Shown here: positions 15,784 through 22,218 of the stretch, one piece after another
Layout of the letters: every line of letters starts with the position of its first letter
Numbering within the stretch: position 1 is the first letter of the stretch
Source: Candidatus Bathycorpusculum acetigenes
Lineage (GTDB): Archaea; Thermoproteota; Bathyarchaeia; Bathyarchaeales; Bathycorpusculaceae
DNA: 37,939 bases
NCBI GenBank assembly: GCA_009781675.1
Contig: WQVG01000009.1
Location: forward strand, 1 to 37,939
Direction of reading: 5' to 3'
Made by a program: the position numbers and the translations under genes
Notes under the pieces: model-generated
Told to the model about the DNA's origin: nothing
What the model saw: only the letters and a program-made list of their open reading frames with translations
Databases searched by the model: none

Positions 15784-17024
15784 ATACCAACAGCCACTTG
15801 ATTTATGCCGCTTGAATAGGTTCTATCAAGGGGCAGAACCACATACCAGTATGGGACCAGCGCTACAGAGTTGTTTCGTGGATGCGGGATAAACTCAATG
15901 TAGAAGGGGTCACCCTGAGAGTTAAAACCATTTACCTTTTCTCCATCTATGACCCATGTGAGGGTTTTGATATAGCTTCTGGCGACAGCAACTGCTTCCT
16001 GCTGGCCAATAGTTAGATCGGTACTGGCGATGGTATATAGGAAATAACCATCCATAAGTTTGATTAAAACACGATTTTGGAAAACCATAAGGAGACTTTT
16101 AGGGCTAAAATCTACATCGTTTTCGGTGTACAACCACATGAACTCGGCAATTTCACCTTTGAGACTTATTTGAAGCTTCATGTTTCCCGATGTAACCACT
16201 ATATTCTCTGTTTGGTTAACAGAGTCAAGGAGGCGACTCATTTCATCTAGGTATGAACCTTCAGAGTACGCCTTGTAGCCTTCCAGTGTATTTTTGGCAG
16301 TCTGCAGAATACCAATGTTATCTGCCTGTGTCGTGTAGAGCTGGGAATCGAAGTTTAGCCTATCTATCCTGAGTTCATAGTATGAGAGGTGGTTGTTACG
16401 GAAACGGAAATCAGCATCAATACTGCTTTGGCTGATGGTGAGCGAGTACTTGATGATCTCCTCAGTTACACCTATGTCGTTGCGATACTGCAATGTGTTA
16501 TCCAAAAGTTTAACTGCATATTTTGAAGTGTCAAGCCGTACAACATCTTGCAATAAGCTAACAACTTTGTTTGTACTCACACCCCATGAGAGCAACTGTT
16601 CGTTTTGGGCTTCAAGACTGGATTTAGCGACTGAAAGCTGATTTAGTGCATTGAGCTGGACAGCTGTAAAGGTGGAGAGCAGAATAACTGCAATTAATAA
16701 TACTGAGAAGATAGTTTTCCATCTTGTAGATAGTTTTATGCGTCGTTTGGGTTCGATTTCAGGGGTGTCCTCCACACCCTTCATGGCACTAACTGTTGCC
16801 CGGCCAAACGATGAGAGCTTGTATCGACCGTTCTCTACCTTGTAGATAAGTTCACCTAGACTTTCTAGGTGGTAGGTCAAATTAGAGCTGGATACACCGA
16901 TATTATCTACTATCTCCATAAACGTCATTGGTTTATCGTTTAGCATCCGCAAAATTTTGCGGCGGACTGGATGTTTAAGCGAGGTAAACATTATGGAGTA
17001 GATTTCTTCATCAGAGCCATCCAT
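15720..17024 (-). CDS. Membrane-tethered winged-helix regulator
   Basis: The cytoplasmic N-terminal 75 residues form an ArsR-type winged helix (SLKHPVRRKILRML, then the recognition-helix region NIGVSSSNLTYHLESLGEL and a GRYKLSSFG wing). A basic patch EPKRRIKLSTRWK precedes one transmembrane span (about 20 residues from FSVLLIAVILLS). About 310 residues follow on the outside, starting with a coiled-coil-like stretch and rich in aromatic and acidic residues. This is a one-component design in which an external domain could signal straight to DNA. The signal and targets are unknown. The ATG at 17024 is chosen over a TTG six codons upstream. Confidence 0.7.
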   Translation of the reverse strand: MDGSDEEIYSIMFTSLKHPVRRKILRMLNDKPMTFMEIVDNIGVSSSNLTYHLESLGELIYKVENGRYKLSSFGRATVSAMKGVEDTPEIEPKRRIKLSTRWKTIFSVLLIAVILLSTFTAVQLNALNQLSVAKSSLEAQNEQLLSWGVSTNKVVSLLQDVVRLDTSKYAVKLLDNTLQYRNDIGVTEEIIKYSLTISQSSIDADFRFRNNHLSYYELRIDRLNFDSQLYTTQADNIGILQTAKNTLEGYKAYSEGSYLDEMSRLLDSVNQTENIVVTSGNMKLQISLKGEIAEFMWLYTENDVDFSPKSLLMVFQNRVLIKLMDGYFLYTIASTDLTIGQQEAVAVARSYIKTLTWVIDGEKVNGFNSQGDPFYIEFIPHPRNNSVALVPYWYVVLPLDRTYSSGINQVAVGIYADNGEAADVEMLSDPNTAT

Positions 17025-17275
17025 ACCCTGCAGTATAAGCAACGTCTAAGTATAAAACTTCCGAAAAAAATCGCCCAAAAATAAGGCAACATTGACGGAT
17101 TTTTCCACAGGTTAGCTCCAACAAACTCGGCGATACAGACACCTAGTTTGAGGCATCTATTCTACAGACAGGCTTGAACAACTAACTAACAAGTGAAGAT
17201 CCACGATACTAAATACGGGTACTAACCTTTCATTGTCCAACTATAGGTTCAAAAGAACACACAGAATTTAGCGGA

Positions 17276-17896
17276 TTAATCTTGCTCTGATGAGGGTTCA
17301 GTTTGTTCTTCCTGTAATGGTTCTAAGGCACCTGCTTCCTGTTTTTCTGCTGATAACAACAGTTCGATGAGTTTCTTTTGGTCCACTTCGGCCTGTGTTC
17401 GCCAGTCCAAAAACAGCTGGCCGCCTTCGTCCTGTGTGAGGTAGCCGTGACGGATATAGCGATCGATGTTTAAACCTACTTTCCATCCAGGCATTTTTTC
17501 GCCCAGCAACTTTTCGACATCTTTACGGTTTGCTTGTCCTTTTTTGCTGATAATGTAGCTGATTGTGATAGCTAAACCTGCGAGGTCGTCTATGCGCCAT
17601 CCCATCAGCTTATCCTTGGAGGCAACATCTCGCAAAACAACAAAAAATCTAGCCTTGTCTAGTTGCTCAACTGTGGGTTTTTGGGGGGTTTTTTCTTCCT
17701 CAAATACGGTTTTAACTTCCATATCTAGCGGTTTTAGGTAATCATCTAAGACCTCGAGAACTTTGGGATAGTCGTTGCCCAGTGCTTTACGCAATTCCCA
17801 GCCTTTCACGCCAGGTTTTGCATGGCGTTTGTAGAAAAGTATCTGAGCGGCTCTCTTAGCTTTGCCTGTATAGAGGCTTTTTTTTCTTGTACTCAT
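17276..17896 (-). CDS. KITE-like tandem winged-helix partner of SMC
   Basis: I read this 206-aa protein as the third subunit of the SMC complex. Two winged-helix-like segments can be seen. One lies at about 20-65, where GVKGWELRKALGNDYPKVLE and the following DDYLKPLDMEVKTV have the ScpB-like pattern (short helix, linker helix, strand). The other lies at about 85-165, with LAGLAITISYIISKKGQANR, KDVEKLLG and IDRYIRHGYLTQ, a layout like MAGE/Nse3 or ScpB second domains. A charged Gln/Glu tail follows. Its ATG overlaps the kleisin-like stop (ATGA). No catalytic motif is present. The assignment rests on pattern and operon position, not on a search. Confidence 0.55.
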   Translation of the reverse strand: MSTRKKSLYTGKAKRAAQILFYKRHAKPGVKGWELRKALGNDYPKVLEVLDDYLKPLDMEVKTVFEEEKTPQKPTVEQLDKARFFVVLRDVASKDKLMGWRIDDLAGLAITISYIISKKGQANRKDVEKLLGEKMPGWKVGLNIDRYIRHGYLTQDEGGQLFLDWRTQAEVDQKKLIELLLSAEKQEAGALEPLQEEQTEPSSEQD

Positions 17897-18720
17897 GGTT
17901 GTCTACCTTCTTTCCATTTCTGCCAGTCTTCACAGGACACTACGATTGGGATCGAGGTGGCCTGAATCGTTAAAGCTTCTTCTCGGGGTACCGCATGGGG
18001 CACCACAAAAATGGTTTCTTCCAAGCGATCAATCTCTAGTGAGGCATAACCGTAGGTTACCAGAAAACTTGTAAGAAATGCTCGTTGTACAGTTTCTTCG
18101 TAGGTATCGGCTCCTATGAAGTCCCAGTAGCTGATTTTTCCATCTGAGTCTTCTTCTTTGGCTTTGAGTTTGAGTTCCTGCCAACAGTCGTCAAGTTCTT
18201 TGCTGAATTCCTTGTTGCTTAGTACCCGTTGTTTGACCATTTCATCATGACTCACCGAACCGATTTCAACTGTGTTAACGTCTATATTTCGCCAGCGCGT
18301 TTCCATGGGCTCCAGTGCATCCCAGTAAAGCAACCCCTGGGCAAGATTGTGGATGCTTAGTTGTTCGAATTCGACCAGTGGTGCCCATACGGATGCAAAT
18401 ACTTGAACCATACTCTCCTTACTGGTCTGACGTATTTTCTCCTCCAAAAGGAACGGATCGGTGTAGAGTGAAGTGGAGCGTTGTTTAACCCATTCGCTTT
18501 GTATTTTGATGACCGAGGCAAGGTGATGGAGGGCTTCAGCGTCTAGTTGGAGTTCGTCTGGATGTTTCCAATGGGGAAAATATTGCTTCACTACTGCAAT
18601 GATGTCATCGATGTTTAGAGTGAAGGGATCAACCTGATGGTTTTCTATGGCAGTACACATTTCAATAATGTATTCGAGACGTTCTTTACCAAGTTTCTTA
18701 TCGTGCTTGCCTACGCTCAT
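17893..18720 (-). CDS. Kleisin-like subunit (ScpA-like layout)
   Basis: This 275-aa protein lies between the SMC ATPase and the KITE-like gene. Residues 11-90 follow the ScpA N-terminal layout: a helix (LEYIIEMCTAIENHQVDPFT), an NIDDIIAVVKQYF segment, and a helix LDAEALHHLASVIKIQSEW, as in the kleisin part that binds an SMC neck. Residues 196-240 (ISYWDFIGADTYEETVQ, FLTSFLVTYGYASLEI, ETIFVV) resemble the C-terminal winged helix of kleisins that binds the opposite SMC head. The middle is less conserved and could bind KITE subunits. Start and stop overlap both neighbours by ATGA. A structural prediction would be decisive. Confidence 0.6.
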   Translation of the reverse strand: MSVGKHDKKLGKERLEYIIEMCTAIENHQVDPFTLNIDDIIAVVKQYFPHWKHPDELQLDAEALHHLASVIKIQSEWVKQRSTSLYTDPFLLEEKIRQTSKESMVQVFASVWAPLVEFEQLSIHNLAQGLLYWDALEPMETRWRNIDVNTVEIGSVSHDEMVKQRVLSNKEFSKELDDCWQELKLKAKEEDSDGKISYWDFIGADTYEETVQRAFLTSFLVTYGYASLEIDRLEETIFVVPHAVPREEALTIQATSIPIVVSCEDWQKWKEGRQP

Positions 18721-20636
18721 TTGACAACTTCTCGCACAAGTGATTTGCCTTCAAGGCTCTGAACGGTGATGACATTAGCGTCCTGTTGGGCAAAAGTGAT
18801 TTGGCTGGGTGTGATAACAACATATTGAGATGTCGCATCTTTTATCAAGGCGACCAGCACCTTGGCGATCATTTCACGGTTTTTGGGATCCATATGGATG
18901 TCGTATTCATCAACGGCACGAAAGGGAGAGCGGACATGCTGTTGCAATGCTAATAAAAAGCCCATGGTAGCGGTTGTGCGTTCACCGCCGCTTTGTGTAT
19001 AAGCATTGAGTGTAACGGGTTTGCTACCTTTGAAGCCCACATAGATTTCTAAGCCAGCAGTTGTGATGTCTTGGGGGTTGGAAAGTTGAATTTCGCCTGT
19101 CGCTAAGGTTTGGTTCATAATGCGTTGATACTCCAAGTTGACACGGCCTAGTAACTGCTCCATAACAGTGCGCCAAGCAGTCATACGAACCTGGACTTCT
19201 TCAAGGGTTTTCTCACGGTTTTCAGCGACAAGCTGGGCTTTTTCTTTGAGTTCAAAGTAGAGTTTTGAGTAGGATTCGTATTGCCGCTCGATCTCCTCTG
19301 AGACCCCTGAGAGTGCAACTAGATGCCCATCAGTTAACCCCATTTCCTCTTGGATTTCGCCTGCGGATTTAGCCACTGCAATACGTTCGCCTGATTCTTG
19401 GGCTTTTTCAAGGGCGGTATTGAGGTTTTCTTGAGCGTCTTTGAGTGATTTTTCGATATTTTCCTGTTCTTTGACCGCGCGTTCTCGCTTGAATTCCAAA
19501 AGAGCGAGGGTAACGCGTTTATCAAGTGCCCGGATGGCGATCTTGTTAGTGGATTCTTCGAGGCGTTGCATTATGGTTTGGTTAGCAACGATTTGTTTAG
19601 CGGCTTTCTCTATCTGTTGTTGGGATACTTCAAGCAGTCCTCTTAGTTGCTCAGGATGAAGGAGCGTAAATTGGCTTATGTCTATGACTGATTGGAGGTG
19701 TTCTGCTTCAGAGAGCAACTGTTCTACAAGGGAAAGCTTAGACTGGTTTTGAGCGACTGTCCGTTCCAAACCCAGACGTTCTTCAAACATGAGTTTGGTT
19801 TCATCTTTAAGTGTCTGCTGTTCGATACTCTGTCCATCCAGTTCACTGATGATAACTTGACGTTCGCCTTCGATTCTTCCCAATACCTGCTGAGTACGGT
19901 TAAAATTGGCCTGTAAAGTCTTCACGACGTCTTCTCTGCGTGCGATTTCGGCCCAAATTAATTCACGATCCAAAAATCGCCTTTTGAGTTGAAGTTGTTT
20001 TTTTTCTTGGAATTTTTCGTATTGCTCACGCCAGTAGTTGAGGGTCTGTTCGGCCTGTTCAAGCAATTTACCCACCGATTCTTCTTGTGTCAAGATACGG
20101 GAAAGTTTGGTTTTAGCGGCAACTACATTTTCGCGAAAAGGCTCCAAGCCTACGGCTTCTTCAACCATGCGTAGCTTGTCTATGTTGCTTAGCACACTAA
20201 ACTGTTCAACCATATTTTGGTGCATGATAATGAGCATGTTGTCGGGATCCACACCGAATTTTCCCAAAAGGCGTTCCACATTTTGTTTTGAAGCGGCATG
20301 ATTTTCGAGTTCAAACCAATATTTGCCGTCACGACGCAGAATCCGTGTTAAGAAAAGCTGGTCTTTATTGAATTTGGGTTCTGGGCGCCGGTCGCCTTGT
20401 TTTGCGTTATCTAAGATTAGGGTGACACGTGCTTGATCTTGTCCCCATCGGATGAGATCGCTGAGTTTACGGCTACGTTCCGTGCTGGTCTGGCCCAAAC
20501 CTACGCTTATGGCAAGCAGAAGGGAGGATTTGCCTGCACCGTTTGGGCCGCCGATTACGTTAACACCCTGTTTGAATGGCACTCGGGCGTATTCGTAACT
20601 CATAAAGTTTTCAACAATAAGTTCTCGGATTAACAC
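18717..20636 (-). CDS. Compact SMC-family ATPase, Smc5/6-like
   Basis: This 639-aa ABC-type SMC protein starts at a GTG with GAGG nine bases upstream. The N-terminal head has ENFMSYEYA (9-17), Walker A GPNGAGKSS (30-38), KLSDLIRWG (57-65) and the Q-loop region MHQNMVEQF (138-146). Long helical, Glu/Gln/Lys-rich segments run over about 175-315 and 335-505. The C-terminal head has the signature QSGGER (548-553), Walker B PFRAVDEYDIHMDPKNRE (571-588) and SQYVVITP (603-610). The last two closely resemble eukaryotic Smc5/Smc6, rather than bacterial Smc. Eukaryotic members exceed 1000 aa. Here the arms are about 140-170 residues and no globular hinge is evident. A role in chromosome organisation or repair is inferred. 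Confidence 0.8.
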   Translation of the reverse strand: MLIRELIVENFMSYEYARVPFKQGVNVIGGPNGAGKSSLLLAISVGLGQTSTERSRKLSDLIRWGQDQARVTLILDNAKQGDRRPEPKFNKDQLFLTRILRRDGKYWFELENHAASKQNVERLLGKFGVDPDNMLIIMHQNMVEQFSVLSNIDKLRMVEEAVGLEPFRENVVAAKTKLSRILTQEESVGKLLEQAEQTLNYWREQYEKFQEKKQLQLKRRFLDRELIWAEIARREDVVKTLQANFNRTQQVLGRIEGERQVIISELDGQSIEQQTLKDETKLMFEERLGLERTVAQNQSKLSLVEQLLSEAEHLQSVIDISQFTLLHPEQLRGLLEVSQQQIEKAAKQIVANQTIMQRLEESTNKIAIRALDKRVTLALLEFKRERAVKEQENIEKSLKDAQENLNTALEKAQESGERIAVAKSAGEIQEEMGLTDGHLVALSGVSEEIERQYESYSKLYFELKEKAQLVAENREKTLEEVQVRMTAWRTVMEQLLGRVNLEYQRIMNQTLATGEIQLSNPQDITTAGLEIYVGFKGSKPVTLNAYTQSGGERTTATMGFLLALQQHVRSPFRAVDEYDIHMDPKNREMIAKVLVALIKDATSQYVVITPSQITFAQQDANVITVQSLEGKSLVREVVK

Positions 20637-21001
20637 TAAATCTAGCCTCTATCAGGAACGTCAAACTATGGGAAAAACGCCGTATTAAAACAATTTGATA
20701 CACACATACAAAAACAACCAATACACATAACGCCTTGAATCATTTAAACCAAGAGAATCATTTAATGCAAGTAACAGGAAACCACTTGGTCACGACAAAC
20801 GCATGAACTGCCGTTTTGAAAAAATACGCTATTTACAGGCGTTGTCGGTTTACCTTAACACATTTACCGGCAACCTGATCTGCCGCCACAATCATATAGT
20901 CTACAACTCATCCAGCATGATGTGTTGGAGGATTTTTCGGTGCGATAAGGAGATTTTTAAGCTAAAAGCTTTTATTCCTCTACAAGGGGGAAGTAGGCTT
21001 T
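20637..21001. other. Divergent promoter region
   Basis: This 365-base gap lies between the SMC operon (minus) and the 82-aa gene (plus). A TATA-like TTTTAATACGG on the minus strand (20680-20690) lies about 45-50 bases before the SMC GTG. A 70-codon plus-strand frame from 20803 runs into the next gene but has no coding character. GGGGGAAG at 20986-20993 serves as a ribosome binding site for 21002. Confidence 0.4.
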
Positions 21002-21250
21002 ATGAAGTTCGCTGAAATCGCCATCTTACTCAGAGAGATAGTGGACAAGTGTCCAGGATTAGACGGAAACACCATCACGTTGATTCCTCAAAAAGCAATA
21101 CACCCAGCCTACCAAGGATACCATATTAACATAAAGGGGAACGTATCCAAAGAATGCCTAGGTGGACTGCGGAAAATCGTCGAAGGTCACGATTTAGCTA
21201 TGCAGATTAAAGCAGACTGCATAGTGGTCTATGAGGCACGACCGATCTAA
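21002..21250 (+). CDS. Small conserved-looking protein of unknown function
   Basis: This 82-aa soluble protein has an ATG start preceded by a GGGGGAAG ribosome binding site about eight bases upstream. The sequence has mixed helix and strand character (FAEIAILLREIVDKC, then NTITLIP, YHINIKGN, and ADCIVVYEARPI at the end), typical of a small folded alpha/beta domain. No known motif is recognised. It is divergent from the SMC operon and could share its promoter region; a perfect hairpin follows it. Length, base composition and ribosome binding site support a real gene. Confidence 0.65.
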   Translation: MKFAEIAILLREIVDKCPGLDGNTITLIPQKAIHPAYQGYHINIKGNVSKECLGGLRKIVEGHDLAMQIKADCIVVYEARPI

Positions 21251-21290
21251 CACATCCAAGAAAAGGACCCGAACAGCAATCCACCGGTTT

Positions 21291-21308
21291 TAAACGGGCT
21301 ACCGTTTA
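21291..21308 (+). terminator. Hairpin after the 82-aa gene
   Basis: TAAACGG (21291-21297) and CCGTTTA (21302-21308) pair perfectly around GCTA. They are followed by an AT-rich run containing TGTTTTAAGTTTAAG. This suits a transcription end signal 40 bases after the stop codon. Confidence 0.45.
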
Positions 21309-21453
21309 TATGTTTTAAGTTTAAGGGACTGATAGCTTTAGGGACAGTAGCATAACTACAAACAACTAACAAATATATGCGTAGAACAGGCTTATCACTA
21401 TGAATCTATTCAGCGGCGTTACGCCACCTAGCTAGCCGGTTCGCGGTCTAGAC

Positions 21454-21858
21454 TTAGGTGATGCTTACGTTCTGAATATCAAAGTACCGTTTCGCTAAAA
21501 AGCGTAGACGTTCAGCATTTTTGCCGTTTTTACCTATTGCGACGCCCTTATCTTTAGGGTTAACTGTGATGACTGCCATCTTTTTGCCATCGGTGCGTTC
21601 ACTAACTCGAATTTCGCGTACTGTTGCGGGTTTTAAGGCGTTTTTCATGAATGTTACGGGGTCTTCACTGTATTCAATGATTTCGTGTTTTTTGCCGGTC
21701 ATGCGTTCAAGGGTGTGGATATTACGACCGCCTTTGCCGATGGCGACACCGACTTGACCTTGGTTGACGATGAATATTGCGCGTTCTTGTTCTTCGTCTA
21801 TGATGCAGTCTTTTACACTAGCGCCGCTGATGCTTTCAAAGAGAGCTATGTATCGCAT
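21454..21858 (-). CDS. nusA: Archaeal NusA-like KH-domain transcription factor
   Basis: Archaeal NusA consists of little more than two KH RNA-binding domains, as here: GKGGRNIHTLER in the first and GKNGKNAERLRF in the second, in about 134 residues. It follows L30e and rpoA as in many archaeal genomes. The first in-frame ATG gives MRYIALFES, but the family usually has several residues before this block, and the upstream in-frame codons read IKITCDE. A strong GGAGG lies further upstream, near 21908. Translation may therefore begin at a rare ATA or ATC codon (about 21879 or 21891). It is the last gene of the operon here. Confidence 0.88.
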   Translation of the reverse strand: MRYIALFESISGASVKDCIIDEEQERAIFIVNQGQVGVAIGKGGRNIHTLERMTGKKHEIIEYSEDPVTFMKNALKPATVREIRVSERTDGKKMAVITVNPKDKGVAIGKNGKNAERLRFLAKRYFDIQNVSIT

Positions 21859-21915
21859 TTCGTCGCAGGTGATTTTTATGCCAGTTGTGATTTTTTTTCC
21901 TCCATTTTTTTATTT

Positions 21916-22218
21916 TTATTGTTCGATTAGTTTGAGAATATCGCTGTCCCCTGTTTCGCGTATGCTCAGCGCAGAGATAATGAAGAGTTTACTACAGACT
22001 TCAGCGAGATCCATTGAGCCACCTTTGTAGGTTATCACGGGAACTTTTGAGATTTCTCCATAGTATTCGATCTGTTCTTTTATGTCTTTTGGACAGTTTG
22101 CGGCTAAAACAATCATTTTAGCTTTTCCGGTTTTTGCGTTTTGCAATGCTGTGTTGGCTCCGAAGGATACTTTGCCGGTTTTCACTGCTGATGCTAACGC
22201 TTTATCTATGTCTATCAT
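21916..22218 (-). CDS. rpl30e: Ribosomal protein L30e
   Basis: This 100-aa protein matches the L7Ae/L30e family: GKVSFGANTALQNAKTGKAK near residues 16-35, VLAANCPKDI, PVITYKGGSMDLAEVC, then SALSIRETGDSDIL at the end. It is a component of the large ribosomal subunit. The gene lies between rpoA and nusA, its conserved place in archaea. Its ATG overlaps the rpoA TGA (ATGA), indicating translational coupling. Confidence 0.93.
   Translation of the reverse strand: MIDIDKALASAVKTGKVSFGANTALQNAKTGKAKMIVLAANCPKDIKEQIEYYGEISKVPVITYKGGSMDLAEVCSKLFIISALSIRETGDSDILKLIEQ

Noticed and set aside
17276-20636. SMC operon as a Rad50-Mre11 or SbcCD system
   Set aside because: There is no zinc-hook CxxC in the arm region and no Mre11-type nuclease gene next to it; the head motifs fit SMC better.
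20803-21015. 70-codon plus-strand frame upstream of the 82-aa gene
   Set aside because: Cysteine- and aromatic-rich without a fold-like pattern, no ribosome site, and it overlaps the better-supported start at 21002.
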